Notes: a model not told the origin generated them from the sequence alone. Positions 1 to 8,167 are shown, counted from the first letter of the stretch. The stretch: DNA of 60,116 nt from Marinilactibacillus psychrotolerans (GCF_900101525.1 NZ_FMZD01000016.1:1-60116), one strand, 5' to 3'. Translations and numbers: made by a program.

Positions 1-199
1 TCTTATTGAGTTAAGTGATGAATTGCTCTTATCTGGTAACTGTATGATAATTTCTTAGTGAGTTGATTGATATTCTGCTCTTATCTGGTAACTGAATGGA
101 AATTTCTTATTGAGTCGATTGATATGCTGCTCTTATCTAATAACTGAGTGATAATCTCTTATTGAGTTAAGTGATAAACTGCTTTTATGCGGTAAAGTT
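1..199. repeat. 52-bp tandem repeat array, about 3.8 copies
   Basis: Units begin at 1, 53, 105 and 157, each opening with TCTTATTGAG or TCTTAGTGAG. The first three are 52 bp long and the last is partial. Each unit is itself two related halves of 26 bp that both open with TCTTAT, so the ancestral period was probably 26 bp. The unit is not a multiple of three and is interrupted by stop codons, so it is not coding. The array may continue left of the window. There are no unique spacers, so it is not a CRISPR array. Confidence 0.85.
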
Positions 200-402
200 C
201 ATCTAACTGTGTAAAACACATTAATCCAGCACCAAAACAAATAGATACAAAAATGAACTGAGAATAGTCTGAAATTTGCCTAATTAAAGAAGCACCCTCG
301 AACTGAATTTATTCAAGCTGAAAACCAAATCGAACAATAAAATAGTGATTATGAAGGAGAAATTGATCAAACAAACGATCAAGAAGCATTTAAGAAAAAG
401 AA
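200..402. other. Intergenic stretch with possible decayed coding tail
   Basis: No intact gene is visible. On the plus strand one frame from about 305 to 412 reads as an E/Q/K-rich stretch with a single internal stop and ends with a run of lysines (KKKKKP). It may be the worn 3' end of a gene lost to the left, or chance. Confidence 0.25.
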
Positions 403-446
403 GAAACCCTGAAAGAATTGTAAAAATACAATTCTTTCAGAGTTTC
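388..446 (-). terminator. Intrinsic terminator of the yhf-like operon
   Basis: A long stem is formed by 403-422 and 427-446 (core GAAAGAATTGTA against TACAATTCTTTC, one mismatch further out) with an AAAA loop. On the minus strand it is followed by a T-rich tract at about 390-402. It lies about 57 bp past the stop codon of the last gene of the operon. Confidence 0.85.
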
Positions 447-502
447 TCTATATTTGAAGATTTTCAAAAACTTTTGTCCTAGTCTTATTCTCAAAGGTTT
501 AC

Positions 503-1717
503 TTATTTTATCAGTTCTTTCATAAACGAAACTCCATTCGCTGGTTTTTGAGTTTCGAAATAGTCACTAATTGTAGCAGCAACATCAGACATCGTTTCTC
601 TCAAGCCGACTTGTCTATTAGATAATCCTTTTGAATAAATCAAAAGAGGAACCTTTTCTCTAGTATGTTGGCTATGACCAACTGTCGGATCATTTCCATG
701 ATCGGCCATAACAATTAAAATATCTTCCTCATTTAATTTATCTAACAAACGACCAATATTTTTGTCACTTATTTCTAATCGGTCTGCATACCGAGGAACA
801 TCTTCAGCATGTCCAGCTAAATCAGTCTCTTGAATATTCAAACAGATAAAACCAGTGGACATTTTATCAACTTGTTCAAATAATTGATCAAAAAGATATT
901 GAGTATCCACCCCTGGATATAACTCTTGACTTTTTGTTTGAACAATATCTGCAACTTTTCCTATTAAAGAAACAGGTATATCCTGTGTATCTAATATGGA
1001 AGGAATTTGTATTTTAGGATCAATGCCATATCCCAAGTGTATAACCTGATATCCTTTATCGTACACACCTGATTCGGGTGCATCGACTCCAGAAAATTTA
1101 TTGTCTATAATTTTTCTGGCATTCAGCAGATTATCAAGGTCCATATTTTCTCCACCAAATGTGATCACTCTAGAAACCTTGACCACTTCTCTAACCTTTT
1201 TTCCAATTTCTGTTAACTCTTCAAATGAAATAAGATCTAAACTACCCGATACGTTATAAACTTGTCCAAGGTCTGTTTCTAAGTTGTCTCCTATGGTTAC
1301 ACATTCATTAATAACCAGTATGTTTGGCTCATGTTCTTCGCCTAATTTTCTAACAGTATATCCATTTTCAAAAAGATGCTTTTTCACTTTATCTATTGAA
1401 GCACTGAAAGGTTCATTTAACGGAATCGGCGGGATCGTTCCCATTATTTCTTGATGTCCTAGAAATGAATCCGCACCTTGATGTGATAGATTTGCGGTAC
1501 CCCAATTTGCTTTTTCAGAAAATTTAAATCCTTCCCATTCTTCTCCTATTGCATTCATCAAACCTAAGTTAAGTAGATTAGGAATATTTATTTCCGGTAT
1601 TTTTTTGATAATATGAAGTGCAGTATTACTACCAACATCTTGTGCCCTTACTTCTTCTACATCGCCCATAGCACCTACACCAAAACTGTCTAATACAATT
1701 ACAATAAATTTGCCCAT
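503..1717 (-). CDS. yhfW: YhfW-like phosphopentomutase-family metalloenzyme
   Basis: This 404-residue protein belongs to the alkaline phosphatase superfamily and is close in layout to phosphopentomutase DeoB. The N-terminal metal motif VLDSFGVG (D10) and the C-terminal motif ADHGND followed by GHSQHTRE, which supplies Asp and His ligands for two metals (Mn in DeoB), are visible. The segment that carries the phosphorylated Thr in DeoB (DTTTGH type) reads DSFLGH at 83-88, so the acceptor may be Ser84. It is the last gene of the operon, 1 bp after yhfX, with an AAGGA site. Family knowledge suggests phosphate transfer within a sugar or sugar-like phosphate. The substrate is unknown, and the yhf context argues against ordinary DeoB. 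Confidence 0.8.
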   Translation of the reverse strand: MGKFIVIVLDSFGVGAMGDVEEVRAQDVGSNTALHIIKKIPEINIPNLLNLGLMNAIGEEWEGFKFSEKANWGTANLSHQGADSFLGHQEIMGTIPPIPLNEPFSASIDKVKKHLFENGYTVRKLGEEHEPNILVINECVTIGDNLETDLGQVYNVSGSLDLISFEELTEIGKKVREVVKVSRVITFGGENMDLDNLLNARKIIDNKFSGVDAPESGVYDKGYQVIHLGYGIDPKIQIPSILDTQDIPVSLIGKVADIVQTKSQELYPGVDTQYLFDQLFEQVDKMSTGFICLNIQETDLAGHAEDVPRYADRLEISDKNIGRLLDKLNEEDILIVMADHGNDPTVGHSQHTREKVPLLIYSKGLSNRQVGLRETMSDVAATISDYFETQKPANGVSFMKELIK

Positions 1718-1718
1718 G

Positions 1719-2879
1719 CTAAATCCTTTCTATTTGATTTCCTTGACTATCGTAAATACCAACTAATTGGGGTGCTCCAGAGTTCAACCCCTCAACAATC
1801 GCTACATGGCTTCGCGTCACAAAAATTTGTGTGCGAAATGCCATAATGGCCGTCGCTCCGATAGGTTGGCGATTTTTTATTTCTAGGTAATAATCAATAT
1901 TTTCACTCGGAAAAGGTTTCACTTTAGTCTCTGAGCGGTTAGCTTTATGATCAATTAAAACATTCTCCAAATTTCCTCTAGGATAGTACCCGCCACCATA
2001 TATATAAGAACTATCTTTGCTGTTGTGGGAAATTTCACTGACGTATACGTAGGCTGGTTTTTCCTCTAGCTCAAATTCAGCATGCATTGGAGAGGTACCT
2101 GATAAAGCATGACCGGGCTCAGCCTGTGTGCCCTTTATTTCTTTAATTAATGGAAGTGTTTTAACTGAAGTAGCCGAAGGTACATTCATTTCTGATATAC
2201 AAAATCCGTTTTCTTCTAATAAATGCTTAGCTTTTTCTAAAGTAATCACATTATGAGATGGTTCAAATGCTTTAGTCTCCTGATTAAATAAGATACAAGG
2301 AAAAGATGTAACACCAACAATGTCACAAAATTCAAATGATTTAAATTCAGTCATATCTGCTTCTAATTCCTCTAACAAAAAGCCTCCATACTGCCCAGGA
2401 TATATAGCATCCCCTTGATCAATCACACGCAATAATATCTTTTGCTTAATGTCCAGTTCTTCAGCAATTTCATTTATTTTACGTAACTTTTCTACTGAAT
2501 AAACCGTTATATAATCTACACCATAGGTCATGACTTTTTTGATAAAGTGATCTGGAAGTTGAACCAAATGACCAACATTTCCAATAGGAATATGATTATC
2601 CATCATGATTTTTGCTTCTTTAAAATCCACTACTACAGCTTTTTCTATTCCTGCTTCAATAAGTGCATTGGCAATAATTGGATTACGTCCGATTTGTTTC
2701 AACATAAAATATAGTTCAATATCTAATTTTTTTGCCTCTATTGACATTTTACTGGCATTTTCTTTTATTTTATCTAAATCAATCACATATGTGTCTGGTA
2801 AAATCTGTCCACTTTGATGTAATGAAACAGCATAGTCAATTAATTCTGGATTACGTTTCTTAACCATTTCCAAAAACAT
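1719..2879 (-). CDS. yhfX: YhfX-like PLP-dependent racemase-fold enzyme
   Basis: This is a 386-residue fold-type III PLP enzyme related to alanine racemase. The N-terminal TIM-barrel strand carries the presumed Schiff-base lysine at K61 in the motif YFMLKQIGRN, the place of VKANAYG in alanine racemases. The glycine-rich GGGYYPRGN and the C-terminal NSGAPQLVG stretch fit the YhfX family. It probably acts on an amino or amino-acid group of the pathway intermediate, by racemisation or a related reaction. That is inference from fold. It sits between the PRD gene and yhfW with near-zero spacing and is surely co-transcribed. Confidence 0.78.
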   Translation of the reverse strand: MFLEMVKKRNPELIDYAVSLHQSGQILPDTYVIDLDKIKENASKMSIEAKKLDIELYFMLKQIGRNPIIANALIEAGIEKAVVVDFKEAKIMMDNHIPIGNVGHLVQLPDHFIKKVMTYGVDYITVYSVEKLRKINEIAEELDIKQKILLRVIDQGDAIYPGQYGGFLLEELEADMTEFKSFEFCDIVGVTSFPCILFNQETKAFEPSHNVITLEKAKHLLEENGFCISEMNVPSATSVKTLPLIKEIKGTQAEPGHALSGTSPMHAEFELEEKPAYVYVSEISHNSKDSSYIYGGGYYPRGNLENVLIDHKANRSETKVKPFPSENIDYYLEIKNRQPIGATAIMAFRTQIFVTRSHVAIVEGLNSGAPQLVGIYDSQGNQIERI

Positions 2880-2898
2880 CTTATCGTCTCCTAATCAA

Positions 2899-3246
2899 TT
2901 AATTTCGTAATAACGTAACTAAGTGAAGATGGAAATACCCGTCCTCATCTTGAGAAAAAGTAGTCGGAGCGATAACTTTTAATTCTTTCCATATTTCAAT
3001 TGCTTCTTCATACTTCTCATCATTTTCAATTTCTTGTTTTATGATTTCATCAATACCATCGATCATTTCATCTGTATTTTGTCTGGCAGTAGCCATAGCT
3101 AAATGTGTGATAAATACATCTGCTTCCTCTTCATTTTCAACAATATTTCTATTTATTAAAAACATTAAAGCCTCTTGAGCATACTCAAATGTTTCTTGAT
3201 CAATAACTTTATTTTCTTTTAATATGATTAACTTTTCTTGAATCAT
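2899..3246 (-). CDS. yhfY: Small stand-alone PRD-domain protein (YhfY-like)
   Basis: A 115-residue protein that is essentially one PTS regulation domain. The pattern YAQEALMFLINRN, then ITHLAMATAR with a histidine (H48), fits the PRD helical bundle. It has no DNA- or RNA-binding part. In the E. coli yhf cluster and in related Gram-positive clusters a lone PRD protein occupies the same place. It may sense PTS phosphorylation and act on the neighbouring regulator (YhfZ-like), but this is inference. It is 14 bp from the regulator gene and 19 bp from yhfX, within the operon. Confidence 0.75.
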   Translation of the reverse strand: MIQEKLIILKENKVIDQETFEYAQEALMFLINRNIVENEEEADVFITHLAMATARQNTDEMIDGIDEIIKQEIENDEKYEEAIEIWKELKVIAPTTFSQDEDGYFHLHLVTLLRN

Positions 3247-3260
3247 GACACTTCTCCTTT

Positions 3261-4184
3261 TTAGAATCTAGGAATTAAATCTCCCGTTTTTACAAGTTGC
3301 TGTATTTCTTTCATCTGAGTGATTGAGATATTTTTTTTACAGACTACTTGTCTCATCAGTCTATTTTTTGAACAGACAATAACCGCTTCGCTAATTGCTT
3401 TATGATAATCTTTCATAGGAATATCAATATAATTCAAGTCCGTGTATCCTTTTTCTAAAATTTCATCATAGTTCCAGACCCCTGCATCGATTTTCTTTTC
3501 TCTAATTGCATGAATCAATTGATTGGCAGGATAGTCTACTAATGTAACTTCTTTATTTTTCACTAATTCTTTCGTTAAGAAATAATGGTCTAATGAGTCT
3601 TTATCTATCCCGATTTTCATACCTTTTTGAATCTCTTTTTTATTATCCTCAGAAAATATCAAAATATGTTTAGATAAATAAGAGGATGGTCCAAAGGATA
3701 AGGCAATAGATATATTGCGACCATTTTGAATTTCTTGTTCTGCAGCAAAACGAGAAACAACCGCAAAATCATATACTTCGTTTTCTGCTGCTTCTATTCT
3801 CTCTTTAGACCCTCTGATAAAGGCTAAATTCAGTTTAATATCTTGTTCATTCAGCATAGAATACAGTCCTGTTGCAAAGCCTTCGTATAGTTTTGAATAG
3901 GGTAATGGCATAGTTCCGACTAGTCTATTAGCATTTGCAAAATTCTGCAATTTTTTGTAATCAATTTTTTCAATGAATGTGCCTAAATGACCTCTGCTTT
4001 TTGTTTTTATGGCTTTTTCTTTCTTTAAAAATTCCAAAGCATTTTGTACCGTTCCTCTAGAAAATTGATATTTTTCTTGGAGTTCATTCATGATGGGTAA
4101 ACGGTCATTAATATTTAACAAATAGATTTCTGAAGCAATCTTTTCTATTGCTATACCCTTTTTCTTATAAAAACTTTCTCCCAT
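3261..4184 (-). CDS. yhfZ: YhfZ-like transcriptional regulator, GntR-type winged helix plus ligand-binding domain
   Basis: This 307-residue protein has a winged helix-turn-helix at about residues 15-75 (LPIMNELQEKYQFSRGTVQNALEFLKKEKAI), followed by a domain of about 220 residues. That domain resembles a periplasmic-binding-protein fold, with GMKIGIDKDS and IDAGVWNYDEI stretches typical of solute-binding effector domains. It is the local regulator candidate for the operon. A perfect 10-bp inverted repeat at 7987-8012, in the operon leader, is a plausible operator. It lies between yhfS and the PRD gene, with a 3-bp gap to yhfS. Confidence 0.78.
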   Translation of the reverse strand: MGESFYKKKGIAIEKIASEIYLLNINDRLPIMNELQEKYQFSRGTVQNALEFLKKEKAIKTKSRGHLGTFIEKIDYKKLQNFANANRLVGTMPLPYSKLYEGFATGLYSMLNEQDIKLNLAFIRGSKERIEAAENEVYDFAVVSRFAAEQEIQNGRNISIALSFGPSSYLSKHILIFSEDNKKEIQKGMKIGIDKDSLDHYFLTKELVKNKEVTLVDYPANQLIHAIREKKIDAGVWNYDEILEKGYTDLNYIDIPMKDYHKAISEAVIVCSKNRLMRQVVCKKNISITQMKEIQQLVKTGDLIPRF

Positions 4185-4187
4185 AGC

Positions 4188-5303
4188 TTATTCCTTCCTA
4201 TTATTTGCTTTTTCTACTTTATCTATTGACTGTTTTAAAATTCTTATGATTGTATCTGCTCCAGCTCTCATCGGATTAATTCTAATCATTTTTTCTTCAT
4301 ATGATGAATCATATTGCAAGAATGTATTGGAGACTCTATAAAACATAGGGACAATTTCATATTTTGATTCTGCTCCTACAGGATAAGGTGCAGCTCCAAA
4401 TTCTTTTGCCTGTTCAAGCACCTTCTTAGCAATTGCTTCTTCAAACTCAACTAGGACGACTTTTGATTGAGCATTCGCTATTCGTGCTGATTTAATTCCT
4501 TCTAATTCCCCATTATTTAATCTATCATATAGTTCCTGACTTGTTCTCGCAGAGATCGCTAATGCCACTGGAGCATAAGTTAATCCTCTTAACACCGCTA
4601 AAGCTTCATGCCCTTGTACTTGTAATCCTCCTGAATAACTATCTTTTTTTAGCAGTTCGATATACGTCTTTTTACCTACTACACAACCGATTCCTTCAGG
4701 TCCTAATAATTTAAAGGTAGAGAAGCAAGACAAAGAAGCACCCATCTCAACACCGATTTTAGGTATTTTCATCACTGCATAATTATCATCTGTAACAATG
4801 GGTATTTCTGAATGAATTTTTCTAATAGCTTGAATGAGTTGCTCTGAATCATAAGCGTCATCTGGTTTTTGCCGAGTTAATTGAATCAAGATACCATCAA
4901 AAGTCTTATCATTGATTACTTTAATGACTTCTTCTATATCATTAAAGTTAACTTTAATAGTAGCAATATTTAACATATCTAAAGATACTTGAGTAGTCGG
5001 ATAAACGGGTGCATCGTGGATCATAATCGTTTTATTTGGACCAATAGCACGATATAATGCATTTCTGATGGCATTTGTGCCAGCTCCTCTTACCAATAAA
5101 GCAGCTTCAGTACCAAAAAACTTTGCTAATACTTTTTCTACTTTATCTGTTGTTTCAGGTTTGTTCAAACCTGGAACGACTCCTAAGTCTCCCTGACTTA
5201 ACAGTTCATTTCCTGGAAAGACTTGACTGATACAATCAACAAATTTAAATTGTTTTAACGCAGCTTCTTCTATCGTAATACTTTTTAATGGATAGGTTTG
5301 CAT
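4188..5303 (-). CDS. yhfS: YhfS-like PLP-dependent aminotransferase-fold enzyme
   Basis: A 371-residue fold-type I PLP protein. The PLP-binding Asp lies in VTDDNYAV (about 172), and the Schiff-base lysine is K198 in STFKLLGPEG, with the glycine-rich GVVPGLN and RGAGTNAIRNAL stretches near the N-terminus. The family covers lyases and transferases of the Cys/Met metabolism or aminotransferase type, so the exact reaction is not fixed. With yhfX it gives the pathway two PLP enzymes, pointing to an amino-containing substrate. It follows php with an 11-bp gap. Confidence 0.78.
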   Translation of the reverse strand: MQTYPLKSITIEEAALKQFKFVDCISQVFPGNELLSQGDLGVVPGLNKPETTDKVEKVLAKFFGTEAALLVRGAGTNAIRNALYRAIGPNKTIMIHDAPVYPTTQVSLDMLNIATIKVNFNDIEEVIKVINDKTFDGILIQLTRQKPDDAYDSEQLIQAIRKIHSEIPIVTDDNYAVMKIPKIGVEMGASLSCFSTFKLLGPEGIGCVVGKKTYIELLKKDSYSGGLQVQGHEALAVLRGLTYAPVALAISARTSQELYDRLNNGELEGIKSARIANAQSKVVLVEFEEAIAKKVLEQAKEFGAAPYPVGAESKYEIVPMFYRVSNTFLQYDSSYEEKMIRINPMRAGADTIIRILKQSIDKVEKANNRKE

Positions 5304-5314
5304 TCTGATGCTCC

Positions 5315-6190
5315 TTATTTATAAAATGCTCTAGGATTATGTGATAACATTTTTTCGATAATAGGCTCTGAAATATCATTTTTTCTCATCAACGGAACAA
5401 AAGTATCAAGTAAATAGGCATACCCTAGACCTCCGTTTGCTTTTAGATGAGAACGCCGAGTAATGTCCATTGATAGAAAAATTTTATCTTCGAAACCTTC
5501 TTCAATAATTTTCTTCAACATCTCTACTCTTGTCTGATCAGGCATATAATTTTCTTTTCCTATTGTATCAAATTCAACATAAACGCCCTCTCTTAACAAA
5601 GACAGTACATACTCTACATCTCCTGTTAAATCAACATGTCCAATTACTACTTTGTTCAACTCTATATCTTTTGATTTAAAGAATTCCACTTGTTCTTTAC
5701 CAAACGTACCAAGCGTTGTATGTGTGGTAATCGGTACGCCCGTTTCTTTATGAGCTAGTACGGATGCTTCAAATACTTTTCTTTCACGATCGGTCATTTG
5801 GTTTTTACTTGTCCCTATTTCTCCGATTAGCGAAGCTTTGACCTCACTATTATCTATTCCTACTGTGATATCTTTTACCATCATAGCTGCTAATTCTTCA
5901 ACTGTTGATGTTTCAATATATTCAGGAAGAAATTTATCCTGATACCACCCAGTAGATTGAACAATATTTATCCCACTAGCTTCCGCTACTTTTTTGACAT
6001 ATTCAGGATTTCGTTTCATCCCTCTAACTGTAACATCAATAACATTCCGAACACCTTTATCATATAATTCTTTATACTCTTCAATTGTTTGTTTGAAACA
6101 ATTCAAATTTGTATCTTCTACCTTTTTAAGGGAAGAAAGATCTATTGTAGTATGTTCATGCGCATAGGTATAACCCTCTAATAAAATCAT
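5315..6190 (-). CDS. php: Phosphotriesterase homology protein (Php)
   Basis: A 291-residue TIM-barrel metallohydrolase of the phosphotriesterase family. The metal ligands are visible: H11 and H13 (AHEHT), H157 (ITTHTT), H185 (IGHVD) and D242 (LSMDITRRS). The bridging carboxylated lysine of true phosphotriesterases is replaced by glutamate (E124 in IGEIGTSK), as in E. coli Php. The substrate is unknown; lactonase or phosphoester hydrolysis are family possibilities. It is the third gene of the operon, after yhfT, and is separated from it by a hairpin at 6223-6260. Confidence 0.88.
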   Translation of the reverse strand: MILLEGYTYAHEHTTIDLSSLKKVEDTNLNCFKQTIEEYKELYDKGVRNVIDVTVRGMKRNPEYVKKVAEASGINIVQSTGWYQDKFLPEYIETSTVEELAAMMVKDITVGIDNSEVKASLIGEIGTSKNQMTDRERKVFEASVLAHKETGVPITTHTTLGTFGKEQVEFFKSKDIELNKVVIGHVDLTGDVEYVLSLLREGVYVEFDTIGKENYMPDQTRVEMLKKIIEEGFEDKIFLSMDITRRSHLKANGGLGYAYLLDTFVPLMRKNDISEPIIEKMLSHNPRAFYK

Positions 6191-6222
6191 TTATATCCTC
6201 CTTTATATGGCTATGTAAGTTA

Positions 6223-6260
6223 AAGCAGAGAGACGTGAAAATTAAAAGAACTCTCTGCTT
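6223..6260 (-). other. Intercistronic hairpin between yhfT and php
   Basis: A perfect 10-bp stem (AAGCAGAGAG at 6223-6232 against CTCTCTGCTT at 6251-6260) encloses an 18-nt A-rich loop. No T-run follows on the minus strand, so it is more likely an mRNA processing or stabilising element than a terminator. Confidence 0.6.
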
Positions 6261-6278
6261 ATCCTTTCTTCTATTTAA

Positions 6279-7580
6279 CTATCCAGCGGGCGTCCATAAG
6301 CTCAATACATAAAGAATATTTACAATAATACCTAGCGCAATCGCTGCTACTGGACCAACTGCCATATCGACAAGCGGCTTTTTAGCTGTACGGTTAAGAA
6401 GATAAATACCGATTACCCAGAAAAATCCAATGCCTGGAGCAATTTGTTCACTTGCTAACGCTCCACCAACTAATAAAGCAATTTCAAGTACTCTATTCAT
6501 TGCAGTTCTGATATGTTCTCCCAATTCACGTACACCAGGGAAACGATCTAATCCTTTAGCTGCTCCATCCAGAAGTGAGATTTCTACTAACATTGCAACA
6601 GTTCCTAAAACGAAAGCTAATATAGGATTACCTTGTAAAAAGATTCCTATAGCAAAAACAAAGGTGGTTCCTGCAGGACTGTATACTCCTGTTACAATCG
6701 CTGTGGAGAACACAAGTGGAATAAAGCCAATCCCTCTAGCTAAAGCAGCTAATCCTGCTTCTCCAAATTGTCCACTATCCATTAAGCTTAAAGAAATCGG
6801 ATCTCCTGCAATCAACGTTAAACTTGTAGCAGCAGCAACTAGTCCACCCGTTAATGAAAGTAAAATCATATTCTTCTTGATTTTCTTAACACGTTCAGCA
6901 AAGATACTGACTAAATTCTGATTATCTGTGGAGTCACCTTTAACTTTTATTGCAAAATAAAGCATGAAAATCATACCAGCAAGTAAGGTCATACCTTCAG
7001 CACTTAAGGTAACTTGTGCACCTCCAGGTAGAGTAAATGACCCAAATTGTTTCGTTAAAAACATAGCCAAGGCAGCAACTCCAACTGTTAAAGCCCCCTT
7101 TTTAAATCCATGTTGATAAGCAACTGCTATACCAGGGAACACAGAGAAAGCTACAACAATTGGGTTTCCAACCATTCCAAGTGCATCAAGGAAATTAACT
7201 GGAAGTATTTCAAAAATATTTACGATAAATTGCAGACCAAATGTCAGACCTATTCCCCATGCTGCTCCTAAAACTCCAGCAAGTGCTAATCCCAATTTGG
7301 AATTTGGTGTCCAAGTTCCAATAATATCTGTCATCAACAGTAAACTATGAATAAGTAAAATACTTGCACCAATTGAAACTGGAATACCAAATCCAATCAC
7401 TAAACCAAAACTAACCGCAAAGCTTGTAGCCGCCAATTCTTTTTTACTAATTACGCCATCAGAATGATACTCTGGCATAACTGGTCTTAAACCATCATTA
7501 AATACTGCTATACCCTTATTCGTTAACATAGTCGCCATAGCACCTAAAGCACCGATGACAATTATTTGAGTTATGTCCAT
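6279..7580 (-). CDS. yhfT: YhfT-like integral membrane transporter
   Basis: This 433-residue, very hydrophobic protein has roughly 10-12 membrane segments and matches the layout of the YhfT permease family (MDITQIIVIGALGAMATMLTNKG at the start, TKQFGSFTLPGGAQV in the middle). It is probably the uptake system for the compound handled by the operon. Because it is followed by the small YhfU-like protein in all yhf-type clusters, the two may form one transporter; this is inference. It is not a PTS component by sequence. It is second in the operon, 11 bp after yhfU. Confidence 0.78.
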   Translation of the reverse strand: MDITQIIVIGALGAMATMLTNKGIAVFNDGLRPVMPEYHSDGVISKKELAATSFAVSFGLVIGFGIPVSIGASILLIHSLLLMTDIIGTWTPNSKLGLALAGVLGAAWGIGLTFGLQFIVNIFEILPVNFLDALGMVGNPIVVAFSVFPGIAVAYQHGFKKGALTVGVAALAMFLTKQFGSFTLPGGAQVTLSAEGMTLLAGMIFMLYFAIKVKGDSTDNQNLVSIFAERVKKIKKNMILLSLTGGLVAAATSLTLIAGDPISLSLMDSGQFGEAGLAALARGIGFIPLVFSTAIVTGVYSPAGTTFVFAIGIFLQGNPILAFVLGTVAMLVEISLLDGAAKGLDRFPGVRELGEHIRTAMNRVLEIALLVGGALASEQIAPGIGFFWVIGIYLLNRTAKKPLVDMAVGPVAAIALGIIVNILYVLSLWTPAG

Positions 7581-7591
7581 TTTTGAACCTC

Positions 7592-7963
7592 CTATTTATC
7601 TTCTTTTTTTAATATTTCTTTTACGATAATTGGTAAAACTGTATCTTTATGTTGGGCTGTAAATCCAAAAGCCTGTTTCCCAGCTTGTACTTCTTCAGCA
7701 ATTTTCTCTTCTGACATAATATTGCCTGGCATAGAAACAGTAGAACAATTACTCCGTCCAATCAATGCAATGGCCATCGCTAATGCTCCACCGCCACCGG
7801 TATTGCATGCTCCAAAGTAATAATCAGCTTGCTTATTTTTCAAAGCCATTGCTGCATCTAAATCACTTTTCACTTCTACTTCCGCTTTGTCCCCGACTAA
7901 TTCATTAATAACTTGAGCCACTTCTTTTTTATCAATTTGACCACCTACAACAAATTTCAACAT
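7592..7963 (-). CDS. yhfU: YhfU-like small protein (DUF2620 type)
   Basis: A 123-residue soluble protein and the first gene of the operon. It contains a glycine-rich ACNTGGGGALAMAIALIG segment and a conserved SMPGNIMSEE motif, typical of the YhfU family, whose function is unknown. Its small size, Rossmann-like start (KFVVGGQIDKKE) and tight pairing with the YhfT permease suggest a cytoplasmic partner or binding component of the transporter, but this is not proven. The ATG at 7963 has a GAGGAG site just upstream, at the end of a leader of about 170 nt. Confidence 0.75.
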   Translation of the reverse strand: MLKFVVGGQIDKKEVAQVINELVGDKAEVEVKSDLDAAMALKNKQADYYFGACNTGGGGALAMAIALIGRSNCSTVSMPGNIMSEEKIAEEVQAGKQAFGFTAQHKDTVLPIIVKEILKKEDK

Positions 7964-8131
7964 ATTTGCATCTCCTCAATGATATTTCAATTTACATTTT
8001 TTTGTAAATTGATAGTTAAAAAATATCTATTCAACATAGATTACATTCTTACTCAGGTTTATTCACTTACCTAGAAACCATACCTCACCCAGATAGATGT
8101 TCCTCCTTTGAAAATTTGTTAACCGCTTTCT
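7964..8131 (-). promoter_or_regulatory. Long leader of the yhf-like operon with possible attenuator
   Basis: From the predicted start near 8132 to the ATG at 7963 lies an untranslated leader of about 170 nt. It has a strong SD-like AAAGGAGG (complement of 8102-8109) with no AUG in range, several weak stems, and a 6-bp hairpin (ATCTAT/ATAGAT, complement of 8021-8037 area) followed by six T, which resembles a weak terminator. No known riboswitch consensus was recognised. Confidence 0.4.
7987..8012. promoter_or_regulatory. Perfect inverted repeat, candidate YhfZ operator
   Basis: TCAATTTACA, six T, TGTAAATTGA: two perfect 10-bp arms centred about 36 bp before the yhfU start codon. It is either a regulator operator or an RNA hairpin sequestering the 5' part of the leader. 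The link to the YhfZ-like regulator is inference. Confidence 0.5.
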
Positions 8132-8132
8132 T
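8117..8132 (-). promoter_or_regulatory. cre site (CcpA operator) at the yhf operon start site
   Basis: The minus strand reads GAAAGCGGTTAACA, close to the catabolite-responsive element consensus. It lies directly downstream of the predicted -10 box, a position where CcpA represses. Confidence 0.6.
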
Positions 8133-8138
8133 GAACAA

Positions 8139-8167
8139 AGTATAATATGCCTAATTTGTTTTTGCAA
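8139..8167 (-). promoter_or_regulatory. Promoter of the yhf-like operon
   Basis: On the minus strand, -35 TTGCAA (8162-8167), a 17-bp spacer and -10 TATACT (8139-8144). This is a good sigma-A type promoter placed immediately before the cre site. Confidence 0.65.

Noticed and set aside
1-199. CRISPR array
   Set aside because: Repeats are directly adjacent with no unique spacers, the units diverge, and no cas gene is in the window.
6430-6921. Plus-strand ORF of 163 codons opposite the yhfT-like gene
   Set aside because: Antisense shadow of a membrane protein gene; no start signal and no family features.
7964-8131. Known riboswitch in the yhf leader
   Set aside because: I compared it mentally with common classes (purine, TPP, SAM, glycine, guanidine, preQ1, lysine) and saw no matching conserved core; left as an unassigned leader.
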